Positions 43,876 through 52,075 of a stretch of 64,000 nucleotides of DNA are shown in pieces. Source of the stretch: Koleobacter methoxysyntrophicus (GTDB lineage: Bacteria; Bacillota; Thermosediminibacteria; Koleobacterales; Koleobacteraceae); the NCBI RefSeq assembly GCF_017301615.1, contig NZ_CP059066.1, positions 2,926,888 to 2,990,887 of the forward strand, written 5' to 3'. The notes beneath the pieces were generated by a model, which did not search any database, had not been told where the DNA came from, and saw only the letters and a program-made list of their open reading frames with translations. Every line of letters starts with the position of its first letter. Within the stretch, counting starts at the first letter, position 1. The position numbers were made by a program, and so were the translations under genes.

Positions 43876-45183
43876 CTATAAGATGGAGATGAATTGCTGA
43901 CAAATGTAATTGTTGTTTCTGCAAATTAGACGCAGTTCTTTCGAATTAACCTGTTTGTACTTTTCTGATATCTGCAGATAATTTCCTTCTATATCTTGTA
44001 CATATACCCATTTTCCCGTGAAACCTGATATATAGCCTGTTTTATCTATCGCAGGTATATATACTTTATCCCACAAACACCAGTAATTATTATTAGTTAC
44101 GATTTTCTTTGTGTTCTTTTCGTTCCTTTTTGCATCTCTATTAGGTCTGCTTTTCCCTTTACGCGGGATCTCTTCATGCAAGCTGCGTTTCTTCTTGCGA
44201 ACTTGTCGGATATAATAACTGACTGATACCTCCTGCTTTGGTTTTATCCCCGCAATAACGATAGCATCGTTTATATGTGATTTTTCTAAATTCCATTCTT
44301 TCCGTTTCCTGCGAGTATATAGCCCAAAAGTATATTTTGTTGGCGCTATTTTCTGTAATCTGGGAACAAGATGGTCTTTTAAAACGTTCATAAACACAGT
44401 CACTCGAAAATCCCTGATTGCCGGCAAATCCTTGCCCGTAAATTCTTTGTATGATAAATCGCCTCTCCGCTTGTTGTGTTCTTTGCAGCAGCAGACAAGA
44501 TTAGTCGGATTATTTGTTCCACCCTTGCTTCTGGGTATGATATGGTCCACTGTTAGTTCGTCTGAACATTGTATATCCGGCCTCAGTCTGGCATAGTGAC
44601 ATTGATAATTGTCTCTTATCTTTATATACTCCTTGACACTGTCAAAACCTTTCATGTCGCCGTTTTGATATTCCTCTCCTTGTATATTTGGATTTATTAA
44701 CGCTTGAACATCAAATCGCGCTACTTCTACTACAATGTTCGTGATAGGTATAATTTTAGATAACTTTTTCATAATATTGTAGTGCGCATCAATTCTTGCT
44801 GCTATAGATGGCGGCAGCCAGCCATCTTTCCTTTTGCGGTTTAAAAATCTGGGTTCCCTGTAACGTGTTTTTCTGTTTCTTCTACTTCTTCTAAGCCTGC
44901 GCTTTGTTTCGATGTTTCCTTTGATGTCTTGCCTTAGTTCTACTTGCGCTTTATACACTACTCTGCCGTCATCTGTTGTCACGGCTATGCCAGTGTTCTT
45001 GCTGCCGGCGTCAATACCCGCAGTGCAACCTTGTTTGTAGCCACTGCTGCCGTACAATAACTGGATTGTGAACGGTTCGTAATTAACTATTTTTGCTTTG
45101 CCCTGTTTTAGTAATTTCCTCGCTTTTGAAGGTTTGCACGGCATGAGCGGCTTGCCGTGCTTGTTTAGAACGAACACTAACAA
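43876..45183 (-). CDS. iscB: IscB RNA-guided nuclease (Cas9 ancestor family)
   Basis: 435 aa. N-terminal PLMP domain (PLMP at 12-15), RuvC-I GIDAGS with D58, Arg-rich bridge helix (92-112), RuvC-II E153 (VVEVARF), HNH domain with D213/H214 (DHIIPRSKGG) and HNKRRGD, RuvC-III HINDA with H303/D306, and a C-terminal omega-RNA/TAM-interacting region. All catalytic residues are present. AAAGGAGG lies before the start. Guided by the omega-RNA encoded just upstream, it should cut DNA that matches the sequence flanking the element. Confidence 0.95.
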   Translation of the reverse strand: MLVFVLNKHGKPLMPCKPSKARKLLKQGKAKIVNYEPFTIQLLYGSSGYKQGCTAGIDAGSKNTGIAVTTDDGRVVYKAQVELRQDIKGNIETKRRLRRSRRNRKTRYREPRFLNRKRKDGWLPPSIAARIDAHYNIMKKLSKIIPITNIVVEVARFDVQALINPNIQGEEYQNGDMKGFDSVKEYIKIRDNYQCHYARLRPDIQCSDELTVDHIIPRSKGGTNNPTNLVCCCKEHNKRRGDLSYKEFTGKDLPAIRDFRVTVFMNVLKDHLVPRLQKIAPTKYTFGLYTRRKRKEWNLEKSHINDAIVIAGIKPKQEVSVSYYIRQVRKKKRSLHEEIPRKGKSRPNRDAKRNEKNTKKIVTNNNYWCLWDKVYIPAIDKTGYISGFTGKWVYVQDIEGNYLQISEKYKQVNSKELRLICRNNNYICQQFISIL

Positions 45184-45185
45184 AA

Positions 45186-45424
45186 AGTGTTCCTCCTTTC
45201 AGAGTTATTTGCCCATCGCCAATGTTAGACAGGCTTACGCGCGCATACCACTGCCCCTACCCGTCAGGACTGTTTAGGTTATGCACGACAGTGCCCGGAG
45301 CTTGGGCATCACCCCGGGGTGTCATAACCCGTCTAACGTAGCCCGATGGCGTTTCAGCCCCGGCTGAGGCTAGTCAACTAAGGCCTTGTGAAGCCCCCGC
45401 CTCTATAGGCGGTGGGTAGTTGAC
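45186..45424 (-). ncRNA. IscB omega-RNA (HEARO-type)
   Basis: 239 bp, GC-rich, between the left end and the iscB start. Pairings: the end hairpin CCGCC/GGCGG, CAGCC/GGCTG, a long-range GTTAGAC (near 45335) with GTCTAAC (near 45222), and inside it GGTTATG with CATAACC. This nested design upstream of an HNH gene is that of HEARO/omega-RNA. The guide should be the about 16 nt on the 5' side, in the interrupted gene: ending GAAGGCCTACTAT. Confidence 0.85.
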
Positions 45425-46303
45425 ATAGTAGGCCTTCAGGTCGTTGTAAGATTTGAGCAGATATTTGATGTGCATTGCCGCGGTGAGATATTTTGCGGCT
45501 TCCCCGGCGTTTAGGTTTTTATGCGTGATATAGTACGATCCCAGGATTTCCTCGATATCTTTGACGGTAAATTTAATTTCATCAAACAGCGCCGGGGCAG
45601 ACAGATTCTCGGCATCATACAGATATGCCAGCCCCTGTGCCAGGGAATCGAGTTCTGCATCCTTTGCCGGATTTATGTCTCTGAAGTTTTTAATTTCATA
45701 CTTTTCCTGGTATATTCGGTCTTTTAAAATTTTTATCTTTCTTTCGATCTCCCTTGAAAAATTTTTGCGGCAGAACCTGCTGCCGGTTGATATATTATAA
45801 AACTCGTCGCGTTTTCTGGTTATTTCTATAACCAGCCTTTCTGATTCTTCTGTCATTTTTTTCTTAAAAACCAGACAGAGAAAGGTTATTATATATGCAG
45901 CTGCATTGATCTTATCGTCAGGCAGTGTTATGAAGTTCTGGATTTTGTGGCTTTTTTCGATCGTTTTGTATATATCTATCCGGCCGTTTGATTCTACGAC
46001 AGCTTTGTAAATTGCCGGCCAGCCTTTTTGGGTAAGCGCAAGGACCTCTCTGGATATCCCGGGATCGGTTGTGCCGGCGCAGAGAATGCCCAGCATTTTT
46101 CGGCCGTATTCCAATCTCAGGATACTGCCTTCTGCTATAGCAGGATGGTTGTATTCACTGGACGTTTTTGCTTTTTTGTGAAAAAATGGTACGTTTTTCT
46201 TATATATACGATCAATGTCTCTTCTTATGCCTGTGTTTACCGCAAAGGCTTCCGCTATATACGGCAGCATGTTTATTCCATCTCTTTGCTCTTTTGAGGT
46301 CAT
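45425..46303 (-). pseudogene. N-terminal half of the split DUF2325 gene
   Basis: 293 codons upstream of the IscB element: PYIAEAFAVNTGIRRDIDRI, PAIAEGSILRLEYGRKMLGI, a helical middle with EITRKRDEFYNIS and a final AAMHIKYLLKSYNDLKAYY. The 16 further residues of the open frame come from the element. Joined to 43861-43220 it would make a protein of about 505 aa. Its start region is also duplicated at 50766-50850. Role unknown; its position directly upstream of csf2 makes a CRISPR-accessory role possible. Confidence 0.8.
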
Positions 46304-46378
46304 CGTTTTGTCTTTTCACCCTCCTTTTCCAGAATACTTTCCCTCCCTGCATCTTATCTTGGGGGCAAGACATCTTTT

Positions 46379-48946
46379 CTAACTCAGCGCAAACTCAAGA
46401 CTTGCCCTAAACCGGTTTTCATCTTCGTTGTTATAAAACGGTACACCAATCAAACGGTATTTCTTGTCTCCAAACCTCAGCAGTTTACCGCTGAACTCGT
46501 TAGTGATTTCTTTTAGAAAGTCCTCTTTCCAGCGGTCATGCTCTTTGAGATGTTTTCCCTTTGGCTCAATGAAGAGCTGGTAAGTAAGCAATTCGCCGCC
46601 TTTTTCGCGCAGGAACAATACAAAATCGGGGCGGAAGGTACGGCCATCGCTGAAGTTGTAGACAGCAAAATGCCCCTCGTTGCGCAGTAGATAGATTTCA
46701 TCGTATCGTGCTTGCAGTTTATGCATTTGCCTATCCAGCATACGCACAAAGGCTTTTTCTTCGCTTGTGCCGTAAATGGTGTTGAAGGCAAACCAGTCTT
46801 TGTTAGAGACGAAATGCTCAAATTGCGCGTCGTCTGAAGCGCGAGGGTTTTGGGCATCGAATTTCAAAATTTTGTCTTTGAAGATTTTATGGATCCAGTC
46901 TTCCTTGAAGTCCCGTGTGCCTTCATATTCGGTAGCGTTTGCACAGATTTCAGATTCAATTTGTGCGAGTAAGCCCGACACCGCGGCAAGTTTCTCGGTG
47001 TGGTTATCGTCCAACTCACGCACATTGCCCTGGAAGGTGATTTCCAACCCACCGAGATAATCTTCGCTGGAGATGAATGTTTGTATTGAATCGAGATGAG
47101 GAAAGTAACGCTTTAAATTGGCGAAGGTAAAGAACGGGTTGCGAGCAATGGCAGATTGAACGATGTTACGTTCAATGTCCCGCACTTTCACGTCCAGGCG
47201 GGTTTCGTCATTGGCTGTCAGGCCATTATTTGCTTTTTCCAGTACTGCGGTCGCGCTACCGTGACCTGTAGTAATGAAATGGATATAGTTTCGCTTCTTT
47301 ACACCTAGATCGGCAAGAGAACGGATGCGCCGGTAATCTTTGGGGCGGCGGTCGTTGAGCCAGATAATCCCATACTTGTAAAACGGCGTTTTCTTGAATG
47401 AATCTTTGAGTTTGAGTTCGCGGGCCACTTCGCGCTCGTCCATCATACCCTGCTCGATGAGCGCCTTACGGATTTCAGCGATATAGCGTGAGTCGTTGAT
47501 GCTGTGATAATGAAGTTCCTCCAGCACGCGCAGTTCATGGTTGAGGTCGCCGTCAAATTTGCGGCGGAAACGGTCGTTGTATCCGGGCAGGACAAAAGGG
47601 AAATAGCGTGCCCCGCGCCCAATGAGCTGCGCCTCGGAAAAGGTGGTGGCACCGATTTTGCCCTTACCGGAATCACGAGTTTCATAACACCGTACAATGT
47701 CGAACAGATTCAGCACGTCCCAGCCTTCGTTGAGCTTCTGTACAGCAAAAATGGCACGGATGCGGTTGTTTTTGTCTTCCAGCGTATTGACCAGAATTTG
47801 GTACCGCTCTTTTTCGCTTTCTTCGTTTACAGAAAGACAGAAGTCGGAACGGAATTCGTGCTTCAGGCGCTCTGCCAACTGATCATCGCTGATGCCGTTT
47901 TTGGCAAAGAACCGAAAAGCACGCTGTACCAGCGGGATGTTTGACTTGTTGCGGATACCGGCAATATGCCTACCTTTAAGCTCGTCAATGAGCTTGTGGA
48001 ATTCTGCTTTGAGCTGCTTCGATTGTTCAATAGTGCGTTGGGCTTTAAACAAAATCACGGGTTTAAGGTTAATACGGTATTTCGCCGCCACCTCCTGCTT
48101 ATACTGGCTTAAGATAAGGGCTTGTAAAATACGTTCTTGCTGATCAAGGTCCGATTGCACGATGACTACATCCTTAGAAAAACGGTCGTTGCGAAAATTA
48201 ACGAGGTCGTAGCGGATGATAACCTTGTTGCGGTATTTTTCCACCATGGCAGGAGTGGCGTAATCGTGCGTGGCAGTAAATTCTAGCAGAAGATTGTCTT
48301 CGTTCTGCATAAAGATGCGCTCTACGGTATTTTCCCAACTCTCAAACAGTTTGCTTTGCGCTTTGGTTTTGACGTTCATATGATGAGCTTCATCGGCGAT
48401 TAAAACGACTTTGTGCTTGCGGAAATCCTCAAAGGTCAAAGCGTTTTCTTTTTCGCTGGTCAGGTCAGAATGGAGTTTCTGAATCGTAGTAAAGCAAATA
48501 TTGATGTTACCTGGGTTAACTGCTTCGAAATTCTCCACCGGCAAAACGCGCACGCGGCGATTGTTAATGTGAATACCCTGATTAAAAAGGTATTTAATGC
48601 TGACAGGGTTGAGAAAGTTATCTTTGGTCTTCTCGATAATATTAGTAGAATTGACAAAGAACAGGAAGTTGCGGTAGCCCTGCTCGTAGAGATAAAGAAT
48701 CAGCCCGGCCATGATAAGCGTTTTGCCGCTTCCCGTTGCCATATTGAACAGGAAATGCAGTGGGTAGGTTTTGCCGGGGTAGTCGTTTTTGTAGCAGTAA
48801 ATAAAACGCGCAAAGGCTTCCACCTGATAAGGGCGCAGTTCGTATCCAGGGTTCAGGTTCCGCACTATAGCATCGGGGACTTCTTTTTTAATGCTGCCCC
48901 ATTGAGAAAGAGTGTTAAGTTGTTCATATAGAAACTGCTCAGGCAT
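46379..48946 (-). CDS. res: Type III restriction enzyme, Res subunit (system 1)
   Basis: 855 aa from the ATG at 48946 (GGAG upstream), overlapping the end of mod by 8 bp. SF2 helicase: Walker A MATGSGKT near 69-76, DEAHH near 185-189, motif III FTATHDYATP, motif VI LIGRGARYFPF. C-terminal PD-(D/E)xK nuclease: RPDFVLFL, then LFIEPKGKH near residue 805. Translocates on DNA and cuts about 25-27 bp from a Mod recognition site. Much higher GC and different codon use from the neighbours, indicating separate acquisition. Confidence 0.95.
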   Translation of the reverse strand: MPEQFLYEQLNTLSQWGSIKKEVPDAIVRNLNPGYELRPYQVEAFARFIYCYKNDYPGKTYPLHFLFNMATGSGKTLIMAGLILYLYEQGYRNFLFFVNSTNIIEKTKDNFLNPVSIKYLFNQGIHINNRRVRVLPVENFEAVNPGNINICFTTIQKLHSDLTSEKENALTFEDFRKHKVVLIADEAHHMNVKTKAQSKLFESWENTVERIFMQNEDNLLLEFTATHDYATPAMVEKYRNKVIIRYDLVNFRNDRFSKDVVIVQSDLDQQERILQALILSQYKQEVAAKYRINLKPVILFKAQRTIEQSKQLKAEFHKLIDELKGRHIAGIRNKSNIPLVQRAFRFFAKNGISDDQLAERLKHEFRSDFCLSVNEESEKERYQILVNTLEDKNNRIRAIFAVQKLNEGWDVLNLFDIVRCYETRDSGKGKIGATTFSEAQLIGRGARYFPFVLPGYNDRFRRKFDGDLNHELRVLEELHYHSINDSRYIAEIRKALIEQGMMDEREVARELKLKDSFKKTPFYKYGIIWLNDRRPKDYRRIRSLADLGVKKRNYIHFITTGHGSATAVLEKANNGLTANDETRLDVKVRDIERNIVQSAIARNPFFTFANLKRYFPHLDSIQTFISSEDYLGGLEITFQGNVRELDDNHTEKLAAVSGLLAQIESEICANATEYEGTRDFKEDWIHKIFKDKILKFDAQNPRASDDAQFEHFVSNKDWFAFNTIYGTSEEKAFVRMLDRQMHKLQARYDEIYLLRNEGHFAVYNFSDGRTFRPDFVLFLREKGGELLTYQLFIEPKGKHLKEHDRWKEDFLKEITNEFSGKLLRFGDKKYRLIGVPFYNNEDENRFRASLEFALS

Positions 48947-50750
48947 TATACCACTCTCCATAAAACGCCCTGTTCAACGCTTTGTCTTCTTCGCTGACGT
49001 CAAACTGCGCGTCGTCTATCTCAGAAAGGTTTACATATAATTGGTTCTTGTCCAGCAGTTCCGCCAGCAGGCGTTTTTGCTTTTCAAGACCGTTTGGTTC
49101 TTTGCCGATGGCGATAAAATCATTGACCGCTTCTTCATGCATTGCGGGGTTGACATACCAATTTAAAAATGAACCTTCTGCCATTTCGCGCCAGATTTGC
49201 ACGAGTTCTTCGCTGGAACCGGCGGCCTGGATGCGATCCATGAAGGCTTCGTTGTACTTCATCAGTTCGCAGTAGATGAAGTCACCGCCACCTTTCCAGC
49301 CAACGGATTTGGAGATGCCCTTGTTATCCTTTCCCTGAACCACATTGTACAACCTTTGAATAGCTGTGTTGATTCCGCCTTCTAGTTGCTCAATTCCAAT
49401 AAATCTCCTTTTTAACTTTAAACACACAGCGGCCGTAGTTCCGCTGCCGAGAAAAAAGTCAAGCACTAAATCGTCCGGGTTAGTACCAGCTTCGACAATG
49501 ATTCTAAGCAAACCTTCTGGTTTGGCTGTATCATAGTTTGTCTCTTTGGTGTTTTTGATTAAGTCATTACTCCAAACATCTCCCAGTGCTACATATTGTG
49601 CATCCTTTGCAGTTAGAAGTTTTATAACTGCTTCTTTATCAAGGTCAACCCTATCGGAAACATATGTTTTCAGACCAGACCCAGCTTTCAACTCCCAAGC
49701 AGCAGGTGTTCTGCCCATACGCCCCCTTGTATAAAACCAACCCTTTTCGTCTTTCTGAATCCTGCTAATAGTAGAAACCTTGTATGGCCCCAACGGTGGA
49801 TTCCAGAATCTCATGCTCTTATTCTTTGCGTAGATAAATATGTTTTGGTATTCAGTAGGCATAGAAGAACTCGTTGAGTGAGATCTCGAACTCCCACCTT
49901 CTCTTCCCTTATGCCAAATAATTTCATTGATGAAATTTTCTCTACCAAAGATTTCATCTAGAAGAATCTTTAAATAATGCGACTCGTTGTTATCAATATG
50001 AACAAATATATTGCCATCATCTGTTAGTAATTCATATGCTACCAATAGTCGATTTCTAAGAAATGTGAGCCATGTAGAGTGCCTGAAGTTATCATTATAG
50101 GAAAAACTATCTCGCTCTGTATTGAATGGCGGGTCAATATAAATCAGCTTCACCTGTCCGCGGAATTGGGTTTTGAGAGTGTGCAGGGCGAGCAGGTTGT
50201 TGCCTTTGATAATCAGGTTTTCACGGATAACACCGTTTTCATCGCGGCGAAAGCCGGTTACAGGCTCAATGCTGTTAGCCGTATAGCGTTTGAAGTTAGT
50301 CAACACCTTCGGGTCAAGCAGGCGGTTTATCTCATCCTGCGCCAGCACTTCGTTGAAGAAAATCTCCTTGCGCTTTTCTTCTTCTTTGGTCTGCCCGCCT
50401 TCTAAATAGCAGTCTTTGTAGGGCCACACCAGTGCCACTTCGCCGCGTTCGCGCAGATATCTGCCGCCAATGGTCAGCCCGATGCGGTTTTTGAAGCGGG
50501 TGTAGGAGTTATCCAGAAAGTTCTTCTGGGCAGTATAATCAATGAATTTATTGACATCGAAAATCCAATGCCCTTCGATTTCTTCAAAGAACACTGCCTT
50601 AATTTCGGGATCGGAAAGCAAAAGTTTGACCAAGTTGCGGTCAACCTTCCAAGCAGCATCCTGTACGGCGGCAAGGATAAGCTCGCCGTCGTCATCAACA
50701 AAGCGCGAATCAGATTTGAGCAGGTTGTTTAGTTTTGTATTAAACGCCAT
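48939..50750 (-). CDS. mod: Type III DNA methyltransferase, Mod subunit (system 1)
   Basis: 603 aa beta-class N6-adenine methyltransferase: catalytic DPPFNT at 206-211 (LIYIDPPFNT) precedes the AdoMet motif LDFFLGSGTTAA near 437-448. The region between, with NEIIWHKGREGG and SRSHSTSSSMPTEYQNIF, should be the target recognition domain. Modifies host DNA and gives sequence specificity to Res. Intact and long enough to be active; no simple-sequence repeat for phase variation was seen at the start. Confidence 0.95.
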   Translation of the reverse strand: MAFNTKLNNLLKSDSRFVDDDGELILAAVQDAAWKVDRNLVKLLLSDPEIKAVFFEEIEGHWIFDVNKFIDYTAQKNFLDNSYTRFKNRIGLTIGGRYLRERGEVALVWPYKDCYLEGGQTKEEEKRKEIFFNEVLAQDEINRLLDPKVLTNFKRYTANSIEPVTGFRRDENGVIRENLIIKGNNLLALHTLKTQFRGQVKLIYIDPPFNTERDSFSYNDNFRHSTWLTFLRNRLLVAYELLTDDGNIFVHIDNNESHYLKILLDEIFGRENFINEIIWHKGREGGSSRSHSTSSSMPTEYQNIFIYAKNKSMRFWNPPLGPYKVSTISRIQKDEKGWFYTRGRMGRTPAAWELKAGSGLKTYVSDRVDLDKEAVIKLLTAKDAQYVALGDVWSNDLIKNTKETNYDTAKPEGLLRIIVEAGTNPDDLVLDFFLGSGTTAAVCLKLKRRFIGIEQLEGGINTAIQRLYNVVQGKDNKGISKSVGWKGGGDFIYCELMKYNEAFMDRIQAAGSSEELVQIWREMAEGSFLNWYVNPAMHEEAVNDFIAIGKEPNGLEKQKRLLAELLDKNQLYVNLSEIDDAQFDVSEEDKALNRAFYGEWYNA

Positions 50751-50765
50751 TTTATCACCTCAACA

Positions 50766-50850
50766 CACAGATGTTTTTGCTTTTTTGTGAAAAAATAGTG
50801 TGTTTTTTTCTTTTATTATTGCCTGTGTTTACTGCAAAGGCTTCCGCACT
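50766..50850 (-). pseudogene. Duplicated N-terminal piece of the DUF2325 gene
   Basis: About 85 bp nearly identical to 46163-46255 in the same orientation (TTTTTGCTTTTTTGTGAAAA, then TGCCTGTGTTTAC and GCAAAGGCTTCCGC). They encode EAFAVNTG and KKNTLFFHKKAK. The copy has no start of its own and merges with the end of the gene at 50829. Together the two copies bracket restriction system 1. Confidence 0.85.
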
Positions 50851-51248
50851 TTAAGTTTTCCTTTTCCTGCTAACTCCGAAATCATACAGGCCAGAGGTTG
50901 GGTCAACCCGTAATGGCCGGATGTAGATATACTGCCCTGTTCCGATACCGCTGCCAGCATTGCCTCGTACAGTTTGTCTTCGCAGTCGGGATCTATCTCG
51001 AGATCGAAACATTTTATCGAGTCTTCATTCATTACTCCTGCCCGCAGGTGCGGTACGAGATTATATACATCGATAAACAGCAGATAGCCGGGCGGGTTTT
51101 TCAGTTCTGTATAATAGGCTGTCTGAACCGTACAGGGGATTTCACTCAGCAGGTTGTTTCCAAGCTCTATACCGCAGTGTGAACAGATGCTTTTTTTGCC
51201 GTCAAAATACGCCCCGGGATGATAGTACAGTTTGCGCATATTATTCAC
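50829..51248 (-). CDS. Zinc-ribbon hypothetical protein, paralog of the gene at 17849
   Basis: 139 aa. KSICSHCGIELG near residue 20, YLLFIDVYNLVPHLRAGV, LEIDPDCEDKLYEAM and SEQGSISTSGHYGLTQPL are shared almost word for word with the core copy; only the ends and a short loop differ. Core and cargo therefore exchanged or duplicated a segment. Function unknown; CxxC suggests zinc binding. Confidence 0.65.
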   Translation of the reverse strand: MNNMRKLYYHPGAYFDGKKSICSHCGIELGNNLLSEIPCTVQTAYYTELKNPPGYLLFIDVYNLVPHLRAGVMNEDSIKCFDLEIDPDCEDKLYEAMLAAVSEQGSISTSGHYGLTQPLACMISELAGKGKLKVRKPLQ

Positions 51249-51454
51249 TTCCTTTCCCCAAAAACTTATCCGAAATAAAATATTCTACATACAGGACAGA
51301 ATTTCCTGCTTTATACGAAAAAATTTTTAAGTTTTTTTCGTATAAGGTATATTATCCGAAAAAATACACAAAAATTTTTCGGATAAGGCAGGAAAATTTA
51401 CCCTCTAAGTAGAAAAAATATTTTGGATAATTTTTTGTTCGGAAGTGATGCCTG
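51249..51454. repeat. Inverted-repeat cluster between two divergent genes
   Basis: Two long dyads: TTATACGAAAAAA with TTTTTTTCGTATAA (51311-51345) and TTATCCGAAAAA with TTTTTCGGATAA (51352-51386), flanked by CCTGC/GCAGG. Further TTATCCGAAA (51267) and TGGATAATTTT (51422) copies lie outside. The array stands directly before the truncated xer gene. It could be a recombination site, iteron-like origin or operator set. Confidence 0.65.
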
Positions 51455-51817
51455 ATGTACGACCTTATTTCCGAATTTGAAGTTTATCTCAGGGAGAAGG
51501 ATGCAAGCCCCTTCACGGTACGCGCGTACCTTTCCCACCTGAAGAAATTTATAAAGTGGTATCGGGATACGGCCGGTGAACTGCCCGAAACAGGTGTAGT
51601 CGGTCCGCTGGATATAGCAGAATTCAAAAGACATCTTCAAAATCAGAACCAGAAACCGGCTACAATAAACAGGGCTCTGCGTTCTTTGAAAATCATATTT
51701 TTTAAATGGGCGGTGGAAAAAGGCTGTATTGCCCAGAACCCTGCCGGGGACATAAAACCCGTATCCGAAGTCAAGAGTGCTCCCAGAGCGCTGGGGAGGT
51801 ACGTAACAGCTACCTAA
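51455..51817 (+). pseudogene. Xer-type recombinase, N-terminal fragment
   Basis: 120 codons homologous to the first 120 residues of the Xer protein at 31187 (EKDASPFTVRAYLSHLKKFI, PLDIAEFKRHLQNQNQKPAT, KSAPRAL). All catalytic residues are beyond the break at about 51797, where unrelated sequence begins. It points away from restriction system 1 and lies beside the inverted-repeat cluster. Inactive, though the DNA-binding SAM-like domain could still fold. Confidence 0.9.
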
Positions 51818-52027
51818 TTTCCGACAAGGCTGGAAGTTAAAGAAGAAAAGCCTGCGCTTGCTTCCGTGTCAACGGCGTCCTATGCAGGCAATAAGAGCAG
51901 CAAAAAGTTTCACCTTCCGGACTGCCAGTGGGCTGAAAAAATATCTCGTAAGAACAGGGTATATCTTAAGTCGCGCACCGAAGCAGTAAAAGCAGGGTAT
52001 GAGCCGTGCAAGGTATGCATGCTGTAG
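51818..52027 (+). pseudogene. Fragment with an Ada-like metal-binding domain
   Basis: 69 codons without a start. ASYAGNKSSKKFHLPDCQWA and GYEPCKVCML follow the Ada zinc-binding pattern (GN-SK-FH-x-C, then GY-PCK-C) found at the C-terminus of some secreted nucleases and in Ada proteins. The front part of the gene is missing; the fragment is out of frame with the preceding xer remnant. Confidence 0.7.
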
Positions 52028-52075
52028 TTATCATTGAAATAACTATTAACTATCACTAGGAAGGGGATTATTGTT

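Larger units (their letters stand above)
43862..45424 (-). mobile_element. IscB transposable element (1563 bp)
   Basis: Left end at 45424 (GTCAACTACCCACC, hairpin CCGCCTATAGAGGCGG) and right end at 43862 (hairpin CTCCATCTT/AAGATGGAG, 43867-43888, then GACTTC). It carries iscB and an upstream omega-RNA but no tnpA, so it must be mobilised in trans. Removing exactly this interval joins codons TAT and TTG of the interrupted gene in frame, with no target duplication, as expected of IS200/IS605-type movement. Confidence 0.85.
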
